A stretch of DNA of 64,000 nt from an uncultured Desulfovibrionaceae bacterium (GTDB lineage Bacteria > Desulfobacterota > Desulfovibrionia > Desulfovibrionales > Desulfovibrionaceae), in assembly GCA_949741925.1 (NCBI GenBank), contig CATJOY010000043.1:1-64000 (forward strand), read 5' to 3'. Each line of letters starts with the position of its first letter. The first letter of the stretch is position 1. Shown here one piece after another: positions 1 through 9,495 of this stretch. The notes under the pieces were generated by a model. It was not told where the DNA came from and did no database searches. It saw only the letters and a program-made list of their open reading frames with translations. The position numbers and the translations under genes were made by a program.

Positions 1-2
1 CG

Positions 3-98
3 CTTATCACCAGACGGAAAAAGCACCTCTCTCCGCAGAGTGCTGCATGCATCGATCACATTATGCAAGAAGTTTCCGCCATGGATCTGACGTTATAA
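3..98 (+). CDS. C-terminal tail of a probable LysR-type regulator (partial)
   Basis: An open frame enters from the left edge and stops at a TAA at 96-98, giving about 31 residues. The run RRKKHLSPQSAACIDHI resembles the last helix of LysR-family effector domains, where an SPxAxxFIDFL pattern is usual. It lies just upstream of citC in the same direction, where a regulator of citrate fermentation would make sense. The assignment rests on one short motif, so it is tentative; the other two frames give nothing recognisable. Confidence 0.4.
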   Translation, partial: LITRRKKHLSPQSAACIDHIMQEVSAMDLTL

Positions 99-188
99 GC
101 TCGTGACGATATCCATATACTACGCTCTCCTCCTCAAACTCCAAGGCAAATACCTCGAAATCCGCAAAGAGGAAGCATTACCTATTAG

Positions 189-206
189 GGAAAACCATCG
201 TTTTCC
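189..206 (+). terminator. Small hairpin between the partial gene and citC
   Basis: GGAAAAC pairs with GTTTTCC around a CATC loop (7 bp), followed by TATTTCC. It could be a weak terminator of the gene to the left or part of the citC leader. Confidence 0.35.
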
Positions 207-244
207 TATTTCCCCGGGGGGCAAAGCTATGGTATGGAAGTGCG

Positions 245-1261
245 ATGGATCTGCAGTTTCTCAAACGCAACAAGGACGACGATCTCTCCGATATCCTGGC
301 GCTTCTGAAGGCTCATGACCTGGCCTTGGACCCGGATATCTCTCTGATCATTTCCGCCCATACGCCTGACGGGGCCGTGGTTGGCTGTGGCGGTATCGCT
401 GGGGATGTCGTCAAAGCGTTGGCCATTGTCCCGGAATTCCGGGGTGAGACCGTCGCTCTGCCGTTAATGACAGAAATAGTCGCTACAGCCTGGGAGCTCG
501 GGGAAAAGGATCTTTTCCTCTACACCAAGCCGGACAATGAGGAAATGTTCAGCCACTGTGGATTCATGACCTTGGCCCGCGTTCCCGGAACGGCTGTGCT
601 CATGGAAAACAATAAACAACGCCTGGTCACGTTTTGCGATGCCTTGAAAAAAGAACGCCGGGAAGGTTCAAACATCGCCGGCCTGGTGATGCGCTGCGAT
701 CCTTTCACTTACGGTCATCGCTTTCTGGCGGAAACGGCAGCAGCCGAAAACGACTGGGTCCACCTCTTTCTTATGCAGGAAGATGCCTCTCTGCTTCCCT
801 TCAAAGAACGGCTGAGCATGGTTCTGGAGGGCACGGCAGATATTCCCAACCTGACCGTGCACCCCGGCTCGGTCTACATCATCTCCAGAGCCGCCTTTCC
901 CGGCTCTTACCTGCACGACCCCGCTACTCTGGAGCGCGCCTATACCGGTATAGACGTTCAGATTTTTCGTAAATATATCGCGCCGGCCTTGGGGATCACC
1001 AGCCGGTATGTCGGTACGGAACCTTTTTCCGCAATTACCAGTTTATATACCACAGATATGGATTTCTGGCTAAAAACCGAGTGTCTGGCGGCTCCGGCGC
1101 TAAAGTTCCATCAACTTCCACTCCTGGAACAGAAAGGAATCCCCATTTCGACCTCTCGGGTTCGCGGGCTGTGGCGAGAGCAGGGGCTTGATGCGCTCCA
1201 ACCCCTCGTTCCGGCAAGTACGCTGGAACACCTCAAGAACCTCGAGCCCCCAACAGAATAA
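245..1261 (+). CDS. citC: [Citrate (pro-3S)-lyase] ligase
   Basis: CitC acetylates the prosthetic group of the citrate lyase acyl carrier protein (CitD) using ATP and acetate, switching on the lyase used in anaerobic citrate fermentation. The 338-residue protein has the family layout: an N-terminal GNAT-like half (residues 1-125, with VPEFRGETVALPLM) and a C-terminal nucleotidyltransferase half with CDPFTYGHRFLAE near residue 151, including the HxGH-like adenylylation site in its TxGH form. The ISTSRVR motif near residue 299 is also typical. The start follows GGAAG by 4 nt. citD, citE and citF are not in the window; a CitX domain follows 104 nt downstream. Confidence 0.93.
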   Translation: MDLQFLKRNKDDDLSDILALLKAHDLALDPDISLIISAHTPDGAVVGCGGIAGDVVKALAIVPEFRGETVALPLMTEIVATAWELGEKDLFLYTKPDNEEMFSHCGFMTLARVPGTAVLMENNKQRLVTFCDALKKERREGSNIAGLVMRCDPFTYGHRFLAETAAAENDWVHLFLMQEDASLLPFKERLSMVLEGTADIPNLTVHPGSVYIISRAAFPGSYLHDPATLERAYTGIDVQIFRKYIAPALGITSRYVGTEPFSAITSLYTTDMDFWLKTECLAAPALKFHQLPLLEQKGIPISTSRVRGLWREQGLDALQPLVPASTLEHLKNLEPPTE

Positions 1262-1365
1262 TCACTATCAGCCGGTTGCCTCGTTACGCGCCCGGCCAGA
1301 CCGGCGGCGTTTAGTTTTTCCGGCCCTGCGCCGGGCCTGGAGTATGCTTATACCGCTGTATTGTT

Positions 1366-2592
1366 ATGGAACAAACACGACGCGTCACCCTGCAGGATGT
1401 GCTGGAGAACAACGAAGCCCGAGCGGCTCGCCAGCAGGCCATAATTCAGCAGTATCCCGGCGCCCTGATTTCCTTTACCCTGGTCATGCCGGGGCCGAAA
1501 AAAGATACACCACTTTCACGGCGTATCTTCGAGGTTGGCTGGAAAGAACTGCTGCGCCGGGTTTCTCGCTCCGGTTGGATTATCCTTACCAGCCGCATAC
1601 TGTATCTGCCTACCGGACCGGAGGCCTTGCTTGTTGTGGATGCTCCGCCTTTGGAGGTTAAGCAGGCCATGGCTCTCATAGAGGAAGAACATACTCTGGG
1701 CAGACTTTTTGATCTGGACGTTTTGGATCAAACCTTACGTCCAATCTCACGAACCGCTGTTGCCCTTGCTCCCAGAGCTTGCCTTATCTGCGGCCAGCCC
1801 GCCGCCGTCTGCCGTCGGCAGAGAAAGCATTCAACGGAAGAATTGCTGTCCGCCGTCAGGGCTCGTTACCACGCCTGGCATAACGGACTCTCCGGAGAGC
1901 CTGACCTAGAGAAAGATCTGGAAGTACAGAGCCTGGCATCTGCCCCGGCGGCAAATCCCCCACTGCCAAAGGGGCGGAAACCGGAAACCGGCACACTGCT
2001 TCACTCTCTGCTTGTTTTTGTTGCAGCTATAGCGGCGCTGTACCTTGCGGCAGCGGGGTTGATTGTCCGTGCCGGATGGAGCGATGAAATTTTTCCCGCT
2101 GACCTCCTCGTCGTGCTCGGCAATGAGGTTTATGCTGACGGCACCCCTTCCCCGCGCCTGGCGGCCCGTTTGGACAAGGCCATAGAACTATTTACGCAGG
2201 GCGTGGCGCCACAGATTATTGTCAGCGGCGGCGAGGGCAAATCCGGCTCCAATGAAGCCGTGGCCATGGCCGGCTATCTCAAGGCCCGCGGGGTACCGGA
2301 AGAGGCCTTGGTACTGGATAGCAGTGGTGTGAACACCTGGGCAACCGCCTTATTCACTAAGGAGTACATGCGTACGCACGGCCTTAATCGCGTTATCGCG
2401 GTAAGCCAATATTTTCATTTGCCGCGTACCCGGGCATCGCTTGAAGCACTGCGGGTCGGCCGTGTCGGCACGGCGACCGCGCAATACGTTGAGCAAAGAG
2501 ATTGGTTTTCCATTACCCGGGAAGTTCCCGCCCTGGCCTTTTACATGCTCTGTCATACCGGGATCGCCGCAGGGCTGGCGGCGCTGTTTTAA
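1366..2592 (+). CDS. citX: CitX (apo-citrate-lyase phosphoribosyl-dephospho-CoA transferase) fused to a DUF218/YdcF-type domain
   Basis: Residues 1-175 match CitX, which attaches the triphosphoribosyl-dephospho-CoA group to CitD: GRLFDLDVLD at 112-121 and the Cys motif CLICGQPAAVCRRQRKHS at 139-156. After a proline-rich linker (about 190-210) comes one membrane helix (211-234), then a DUF218 domain starting LLVVLGNEVYADGTPSPRL at 247, with IIVSGGEGKSGSNEAVAM, an SSGVNTWATA segment and VSQYFHLPRTRASL, the usual DUF218 signatures. DUF218 proteins (YdcF, SanA, ElyC) bind nucleotides or act in envelope biology, with poorly known reactions. CitX is cytoplasmic, so the C-terminal domain would be predicted to sit across the membrane. 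No stop or frameshift separates the halves. No strong ribosome site precedes the ATG. Confidence 0.85.
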   Translation: MEQTRRVTLQDVLENNEARAARQQAIIQQYPGALISFTLVMPGPKKDTPLSRRIFEVGWKELLRRVSRSGWIILTSRILYLPTGPEALLVVDAPPLEVKQAMALIEEEHTLGRLFDLDVLDQTLRPISRTAVALAPRACLICGQPAAVCRRQRKHSTEELLSAVRARYHAWHNGLSGEPDLEKDLEVQSLASAPAANPPLPKGRKPETGTLLHSLLVFVAAIAALYLAAAGLIVRAGWSDEIFPADLLVVLGNEVYADGTPSPRLAARLDKAIELFTQGVAPQIIVSGGEGKSGSNEAVAMAGYLKARGVPEEALVLDSSGVNTWATALFTKEYMRTHGLNRVIAVSQYFHLPRTRASLEALRVGRVGTATAQYVEQRDWFSITREVPALAFYMLCHTGIAAGLAALF

Positions 2593-2651
2593 ATGACAGG
2601 AAAGAACGCGCTAGGATCATATCAGCGGAAACAAGCGCGCAAGGAGTATCT

Positions 2652-3050
2652 ATGGAACGATTCAGCGTTGCCACCCGGTACCGTGAGGAAATGATCAATA
2701 TTACCCGGAACCTTGAGGAACTGGTTATCGCCCGGGGCTGGCGGGACGGCGCGCTCTTGGTGTTCTGCCCCCACACCACGGCCGGTCTGACTATCAATGA
2801 GGCCGCCGACCCGGATGTTCAGACCGACATGACCCTGTTCATGAAAAAGCTTGTCCCAAAGGCAAGTACCTTCCGCCATACCGAGGGCAACAGCGATGCC
2901 CATATCAAAAGCAGCCTTTTGGGCCCGCACTGTCTGGTTATTGTTGAGGAGAGCCGGCTGTGCCTGGGAACGTGGCAAGGCCTGTATCTCTGTGAATGGG
3001 ATGGACCGAGAACCCGCCAGGTCTGGGTCAAATTTCTGCCGGGTTCCTGA
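2652..3050 (+). CDS. YjbQ family (UPF0047) protein
   Basis: The 132-residue protein matches the YjbQ/UPF0047 family. Some members have weak thiamine-phosphate synthase activity; the physiological role is unsettled. Seen here are the conserved FCPHTTAGLTINE near residue 36, HTEGNSDAHIKSSLLG near 75 with its metal-binding His residues, and the C-terminal GTWQGLYLCEWDGPR block. AAGGAG at 2641-2646 lies 5 nt before the ATG, which fixes this start; longer in-frame readings begin inside the previous gene. It converges on the transaldolase gene, with a shared terminator between. Confidence 0.9.
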   Translation: MERFSVATRYREEMINITRNLEELVIARGWRDGALLVFCPHTTAGLTINEAADPDVQTDMTLFMKKLVPKASTFRHTEGNSDAHIKSSLLGPHCLVIVEESRLCLGTWQGLYLCEWDGPRTRQVWVKFLPGS

Positions 3051-3079
3051 AGAGGCCCCACAAAACAGAATTTTTAGTC

Positions 3080-3110
3080 GCCGGGCAAAAAATAAACTTT
3101 TTTGCCCGGC
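3080..3110. terminator. Bidirectional terminator between yjbQ and the transaldolase gene
   Basis: A perfect 13-bp stem (GCCGGGCAAAAAA / TTTTTTGCCCGGC) with a 5-nt loop. The A/T part of the stem gives a U-run on either strand, as expected between two convergent genes. Confidence 0.9.
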
Positions 3111-3168
3111 TCTTCTACGGTTGTCGTACCCCGTCGGAACGCCCGGCACGGAAAGAAAGAGGCGGCAA

Positions 3169-3894
3169 CTACGCGCTGAAACGAACGCCTGCCTTCTGAA
3201 TATCAGCCATAAAGGCCTTGACGCCATCCACAGAACATTGAGTAAGATCTTTCCCCACATTCTTGAGTTTAGCCACCATGCCAAGCGGTGCGGTGATTAC
3301 CTGGCATCCGGCTGCATCAGCCTGAAAGATGTTGTAAAGTTCACGGGTTGAAGCCCAGAGCAGTTCAGCTTTGGGATGGCCCGCCAGGTGCTCGCGGCTT
3401 TTGTGAATAATAGGCAAAGGATCCTGCCCCACATCTGCGATGCGTCCGGCAAAAACCGAAATCAACGCCGGAGTTCCGGGATCAAGATGCTTGGCCACTT
3501 CGGCGGTTTGGGCGGCGGTGAAAATCACCGTAATGTTCAGGGGAATGCCCTCGGAAGAAAGTTCCCGGATCAGCGGCCCCATGGATTCGCCTTGGGTATT
3601 GATAACAGGAATCTTCACATAGACGTTCTTGCCCCAACTGCGGATAATGCTGGCTTCCTCGGCCATCTTTTCGGGAATATCGCTGAACACCTCAAAAGAG
3701 ACCGGCATTTCCGGAACCAGGTTCAGCACCTCCCGAGCATAGGCAGTATAGTTATCCACACCAGCCTGGGAAACGAGAGAAGGGTTGGTAGTAAACCCTT
3801 TGACCCAGGGATAGGTCAGCGCCTCGCGGATACTCGGAAAATCGGCGCAATCGGCAAATACTTTGATTTTCAGGGAATCAAGCAAAGAGGACAT
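3169..3894 (-). CDS. Transaldolase / fructose-6-phosphate aldolase (TalC-type)
   Basis: A single-domain beta/alpha barrel of the small transaldolase family (241 aa; family about 215-240). It transfers or releases dihydroxyacetone units in sugar-phosphate metabolism. The Schiff-base lysine is K94 in NVYVKIPV. KGFTTNPSLV at 32-41 and PLNITVIFTAAQTAEV near 117 are further signatures, and ISVFAGRIADVGQD near 144 is the phosphate-binding region. Sequence alone does not separate transaldolase from fructose-6-phosphate aldolase activity. It is transcribed alone, divergent from pepA. Confidence 0.9.
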   Translation of the reverse strand: MSSLLDSLKIKVFADCADFPSIREALTYPWVKGFTTNPSLVSQAGVDNYTAYAREVLNLVPEMPVSFEVFSDIPEKMAEEASIIRSWGKNVYVKIPVINTQGESMGPLIRELSSEGIPLNITVIFTAAQTAEVAKHLDPGTPALISVFAGRIADVGQDPLPIIHKSREHLAGHPKAELLWASTRELYNIFQADAAGCQVITAPLGMVAKLKNVGKDLTQCSVDGVKAFMADIQKAGVRFSA

Positions 3895-4223
3895 GCCAGC
3901 TCCTTACAACAGGTTAAAAAGACCATTTAGGGTATTTTCCTCCTCCTGTACAGCCCGGTTCGGCTCCAAAGAAAGCCCCCCTGGAAAACACCGCCTGGCT
4001 GCCAACCGTTGCAGGCGCTTGTTTCCTTACCGTCTTTCCCGTATGGTTGCTTATTCGTAACGATACCCGGTCCCACCTCCCCCGGCTTTAAGCAGGGCTG
4101 TTCCAGACCGGCTACACACTCACGGGCGAATGCAGACCCCGCGGCGCCACTACCGAAGCCTTGACCCAACCCGTAGAGAGAGGCCGGGCGTTGCGAACCC
4201 TACTATTCGCAATGGAGAACCCT
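3895..4223. other. Divergent intergenic region between talC-like gene and pepA
   Basis: 329 nt that must hold two divergent promoters. No convincing gene, repeat copy or -35/-10 pair is visible. Confidence 0.5.
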
Positions 4224-5753
4224 ATGAATATTTCCCTGATCACTAAGGGCGATCAATGGAAGGGAGACTGCATCCTTCTGCCCTCGTTCACCGATGCCAC
4301 GCCGCTTGGCCCTGCTGCCGCGCTGCCCGGTCTTTCTTGGCTGGACGAATGCCCGGCCTTCATCGAACACAGCGGCCGGAAAAAAGAAATTACCCTCTGT
4401 TTTGCCGGCCCGGCCCAGCATAAGCATTCGGGGTTGGCCAAAGCCGTGGTAACCGGTCTTGGAAAACATTCCGCCATGACCCTTCATGATCTCCGCGAGG
4501 GGCTGGTCCATACTGTCCGATTCTGCCGGGAAAAGCGCTACGCTTCCCCAGCCATATCGCTGGCGATTATTGAACGTCTGGCCGGTCGCATCAATCGACC
4601 GCCGGAAAAAATTCTTGAAGAGTGTCTCATAACGGTTCTTCAGGCCTCCTACAATTTTGATCTCTACCGCTCCTTTTCGGAAAAGGATGATGACGGCCCC
4701 TTCAATTTCAAGACACTGTACCTGTTGGACAGCGGCCGACGCCCCCCCGCTTATGTCAAAACTGTTCTGGCCGGAGTGGAAGCTGTTGCCGCAGGCATCC
4801 GACTGACCAGAGACCTAACCAACGGTCCGGCCAACGAGGTGACCCCGGGAAGAATAGCCGAAGAAGCCATTGAGTTGGCTAAAAAATACGGTTTTATCTG
4901 CCGTGTCCTCGATGTTCCGGCCATGCGCTCCCTCGGTATGAACGCCCTCCTCGCCGTGGGCCAGGGGTCGCGCAACGAACCCCGGTTGATCATTTTGGAA
5001 CATAAAGGAACGGGCGCTCATGCGGCCAACCCGTTGGTTTTCATAGGCAAAGGCATTACCTTTGATACCGGGGGCATCTCCCTCAAGCCCTCCGCGGGCA
5101 TGCAGGCCATGAAGGGAGATATGGCCGGAGCCGCCGCTGTTCTTGGGGTGTTTGAAGCTATCGGCAGGAACCCGGCTCTGGCTAAAGGCAGAATCATCGG
5201 CCTCCTGGCCTGCGCGGAAAATATGCCCGATGGAGCCGCTACCCGCCCCGGCGATATCGTGCGCACCATGAAAGGCAGCAGCGTTGAAATAGTCAATACC
5301 GATGCCGAGGGAAGGCTGGCCCTTTGTGATGCTTTAACTTACGCCCAAAAGGAATGGTCCCCCCGGGCCATGGTGGATGTGGCAACCCTGACCGGAGCCT
5401 GCGTGGTCGCCCTGGGCACCCAGGCTGCCGGCCTTTTCTGTAATGACGATGAACTCAGAGAAACCCTGCGCGCCTTGGGTGAGGAGACGGGGGAAATTTG
5501 CTGGCCCATGCCGCTTTGGGACACGCTGCGGGAAAATCTTAAAAGTGCCTTCGCCGATATCGCCAACGCCGGCCCTCGGTACGGCGGGGCTATCAGCGCA
5601 GCATTGTTTCTAAAGCACTTTGTAGACGACTCCGTGCCCTGGGCGCATCTGGATATCGCCGGCCCCGGGTACAATGATTCTTCAACCTCGCTCTATCCCG
5701 CAGGCGCAACCGGTTTCGGCGTGCGCACTTTGGTTGGGCTCGCCGGACGCTGA
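4224..5753 (+). CDS. pepA: Leucyl aminopeptidase (M17 family)
   Basis: A 509-residue cytosolic dizinc aminopeptidase that removes N-terminal residues from peptides. The N-terminal macro-like domain spans about 1-165. The catalytic domain shows GKGITFDTGGISLKPS near residue 279, the metal-bridging MKGDMAGAAAV near 298 and the M17 signature NTDAEGRLALCDAL near 357. The ATG at 4224 has GGAG 6 nt upstream; an in-frame ATG at 4212 overlaps that site and is less likely. Length and domain order are normal. Confidence 0.95.
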   Translation: MNISLITKGDQWKGDCILLPSFTDATPLGPAAALPGLSWLDECPAFIEHSGRKKEITLCFAGPAQHKHSGLAKAVVTGLGKHSAMTLHDLREGLVHTVRFCREKRYASPAISLAIIERLAGRINRPPEKILEECLITVLQASYNFDLYRSFSEKDDDGPFNFKTLYLLDSGRRPPAYVKTVLAGVEAVAAGIRLTRDLTNGPANEVTPGRIAEEAIELAKKYGFICRVLDVPAMRSLGMNALLAVGQGSRNEPRLIILEHKGTGAHAANPLVFIGKGITFDTGGISLKPSAGMQAMKGDMAGAAAVLGVFEAIGRNPALAKGRIIGLLACAENMPDGAATRPGDIVRTMKGSSVEIVNTDAEGRLALCDALTYAQKEWSPRAMVDVATLTGACVVALGTQAAGLFCNDDELRETLRALGEETGEICWPMPLWDTLRENLKSAFADIANAGPRYGGAISAALFLKHFVDDSVPWAHLDIAGPGYNDSSTSLYPAGATGFGVRTLVGLAGR

Positions 5754-6101
5754 TACGGAAAACGGCCGGAACTTCCGGACCCCGCGGATACGGGAATGCC
5801 AAGCCGCTTTTCGCACGCATACCCCGATTCCCATCATAATACCGGCCCCGGCGGTACAAGAAACAATGTCCCGGGCCACGCAGGCAAAAAAACGCATCCA
5901 AGGGAACTTTTTGCAATACTGGCCTGCAGGCGGAATTTAACCGCCTGCAGGCAGCTCACAGCAAAGGGGCAAAATAGGGATTAGGGATAGCGTCTAAAGA
6001 AAACACGACTCCGGGAGACAACGGACAAAAAAACACGCACGTTTGCCGGGTCTTTTCCGCCTAGCCCAGACGCGCCAAAATTTTCAGAAGCATTTTAGCG
6101 G
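5754..6101. other. Convergent intergenic region pepA / response regulator
   Basis: 348 nt with no convincing gene. It contains the 12-bp inverted repeat listed separately and A-rich stretches. Confidence 0.5.
5922..5952. terminator. Strong inverted repeat after pepA
   Basis: GCCTGCAGGCGG and CCGCCTGCAGGC form a perfect 12-bp stem with a 7-nt A/T loop, about 170 nt past the pepA stop. No U-run follows, so it may be a pause or mRNA-stability element rather than a classic terminator. Confidence 0.5.
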
Positions 6102-7481
<1,380 letters not shown>

Positions 7482-7916
7482 GAGTGCATCCAAACATGCC
7501 GCGCGCCGTTAGGCAAGACTATTTTTTCAGTTCGGGTATCTGATTTTTTTCCGAAAGCGCCTGAGCCGCTGGCAAAAGACAGGCTATTGCGGTATACGTT
7601 CCCGGGATCATGCAGGCAGACCCGGTGAAAAAACGCGCCTTTCCGGATTCCGCTTGCAGGCGCCCCCAAGAGCAGGTAAATTTTGCGATGCTCTCGCAGG
7701 CCCGCGGCGAAACGCAGTCTGATGCAGCACATCCTGTGCCGCATCCTTTAGGGGGTACCCGCTCCTCGCGCGCCCAATGTTTCCTCCTGAAACATTGTCG
7801 TTTGCGCCTCTGGAGCAGCTGGCGGTTTCCGCCGCCGGAGCGTTTTCGCTCTTATTGCCGGCAAAAACCTCTCTGGATAGTTTCAAACGAGCCGTTCACG
7901 GCATTGCAAGGATAGC
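7482..7916. other. Divergent intergenic region with two hairpins, no convincing gene
   Basis: About 435 nt between the regulator and ribF. It holds GATGCAGCACA/TGTGCCGCATC at 7721-7745 (one mismatch, 3-nt loop) and a perfect 9-bp hairpin at 7775-7797 whose minus-strand loop carries AGGAGG. Open frames here on both strands have no recognisable protein features. Confidence 0.5.
7775..7797 (-). other. Hairpin displaying AGGAGG in its loop
   Basis: CAATGTTTC/GAAACATTG, 9 bp, loop CTCCT on plus, which reads as AGGAG(G) on minus. The only minus-strand start closely downstream (TTG) opens a nine-codon frame ending in TAA, so its meaning is unclear. Confidence 0.35.
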
Positions 7917-8876
7917 ATGCGTATCGCCCATGACCTTTTCAGCCTGGGACGCCGGTTTCCCGGCCCCCATAGCGTGACCATCGGCAACTTCGACGGAGTG
8001 CACCGCGGGCATCTCCGCCTGCTGGAACAAACTCGGGAACGGGCCCGGGAGCTTGGTCTCTTCGCCGCGGCGGTCACCTTTGAACCCCACCCCCAAGCGT
8101 TGTTTCCGGGGAAGGCAGCCCCGCCCCGCCTCACGCCCCTGCCCCGCAAGCTGGAGCTGCTTGAAGCAGCGGGCCTGGATACTGTTCTTGTACTTCCCTT
8201 CACCAGGAGCTTGGCCTCTCTTGACGCCGGAGAATTTATCCGGGGCGTGCTCATGCGCGGCCTCAGCCTGCGGCATCTGGCCATCGGCTACGATTACGCG
8301 CTTGGCAAAGACCGGCACGGCAGCCACGATATCTTGCAACGCCTGGGCCGGGAATACGGCTTCAGCGTGGAACAAATCCCGCCCCTGGTGGTGAACGGCG
8401 AGGTTGTCAGTTCCTCCAGAATCAGAGAAACCCTTGCCAACGGCCAAGTGGAAGAAGCAGCGCGCCTCTTGGGCAGACCGCACAGTATCACCGGCACGGT
8501 GATCCACGGCTTGGGACGGGGCAAACACCTGGGTTTTCCCACTGTTAACCTAAGCCAGGAAGATGCGATGCTCCCTAAAGAAGGCGTGTACGCGGCAAGC
8601 GCCGAGCTGGCCCCGGGCAACGGCAGTATGTATAAAGCCATCGTTAACATCGGCCGAAATCCGACATTCGGCGATAGCCCACTCAGCCTTGAAGCGCACT
8701 TACTGGATTTTTCCGAAGATATTTACGGGTATTCCGTAAGACTGCACTTTATCCGCCGCGTACGCGATGAAGTCCGGTTCCCGAATGCGGATGCCTTAAA
8801 ACAGCAACTGGCCCGGGATATGCGCGAAGCTCGAGAGCTCTCGCTTGTTTCGCGCCCTGCCGAGGCCGCCGGATAA
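7917..8876 (+). CDS. ribF: Bifunctional riboflavin kinase / FAD synthetase
   Basis: RibF converts riboflavin to FMN and then FAD. The N-terminal nucleotidyltransferase domain has GNFDGVHRGH at 23-32 and SSSRIRETL near 168. The C-terminal riboflavin kinase domain begins about 185, with GRGKHLGFPTVNL near 199 and NIGRNPTF near 244. The 319-residue length is typical. AAGGAT precedes the ATG. It heads a same-strand run of five genes (7917-11592) with short gaps or overlaps. Confidence 0.96.
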   Translation: MRIAHDLFSLGRRFPGPHSVTIGNFDGVHRGHLRLLEQTRERARELGLFAAAVTFEPHPQALFPGKAAPPRLTPLPRKLELLEAAGLDTVLVLPFTRSLASLDAGEFIRGVLMRGLSLRHLAIGYDYALGKDRHGSHDILQRLGREYGFSVEQIPPLVVNGEVVSSSRIRETLANGQVEEAARLLGRPHSITGTVIHGLGRGKHLGFPTVNLSQEDAMLPKEGVYAASAELAPGNGSMYKAIVNIGRNPTFGDSPLSLEAHLLDFSEDIYGYSVRLHFIRRVRDEVRFPNADALKQQLARDMREARELSLVSRPAEAAG

Positions 8877-8880
8877 CCCC

Positions 8881-9495
8881 ATGAAATATATTTTTCTTCT
8901 TTGTGCTCTCGTCTTTTTCTGCCCTATTGCTAAGGCCGGGGCAGCGGCCTCCCCCCTCGCCGCAGTGCGGAACGTGCAGCGGGCCATTGAAACAATGGAT
9001 TTAGATCTGGCCTCCGCCTCCCTTGATAGTAACGCCCTTATCCAAAGCGCCGTTGCCGAAGCCCTCGCCCACCCCGAGCTGCTCAGACAAGCCGGGGAGA
9101 ACCCGGTGATGGCCCTGATTCTGGCGGGATACAACAGCGGTCCTGAGGCTAGAGAAGCCGTTCAAACCATGTTGGCCACGGAGATCCATAATTTCTTCGC
9201 CTACGGTATTCGCTCCGGGGCCTTTGCCGGTAAACTCGGCGCCGGCGCAACCCCGGGAGACCCGGGCCTGTTCGGCACAGTCTTCAGGGGCAACGAGCGG
9301 GATATAAAACGCTTAAGCGAAGCTCGCCTGCTGGAAGAAAAAGGCAACACCGCCCGGGTTTCCGCTACCCTCTATGACGGTATGAGCAAAAAAAGCTATC
9401 CCCTGGAATTGGGGCTGGTCAGGGAAAGCGGCGTCTGGCGGATCAAGGAACTGCGTAACCTGAAGGCCTTATTACCCCCTGGAGGCGCTCGATGA
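8881..9495 (+). CDS. Exported protein of unknown function
   Basis: 204 residues beginning with a clear signal peptide (MKYIFLLCALVFFCPIAKA, cleavage about 19-22), so periplasmic. The body has alternating helices and a C-terminal segment (ARVSATLYDG, then SGVWRIKELRNL) resembling the end of DUF2939-like or NTF2-like periplasmic proteins; that link is weak. It starts 4 nt after ribF and its TGA overlaps the next ATG (ATGA), so it is probably translated together with the binding-protein gene that follows. Function not recognised. Confidence 0.75.
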   Translation: MKYIFLLCALVFFCPIAKAGAAASPLAAVRNVQRAIETMDLDLASASLDSNALIQSAVAEALAHPELLRQAGENPVMALILAGYNSGPEAREAVQTMLATEIHNFFAYGIRSGAFAGKLGAGATPGDPGLFGTVFRGNERDIKRLSEARLLEEKGNTARVSATLYDGMSKKSYPLELGLVRESGVWRIKELRNLKALLPPGGAR

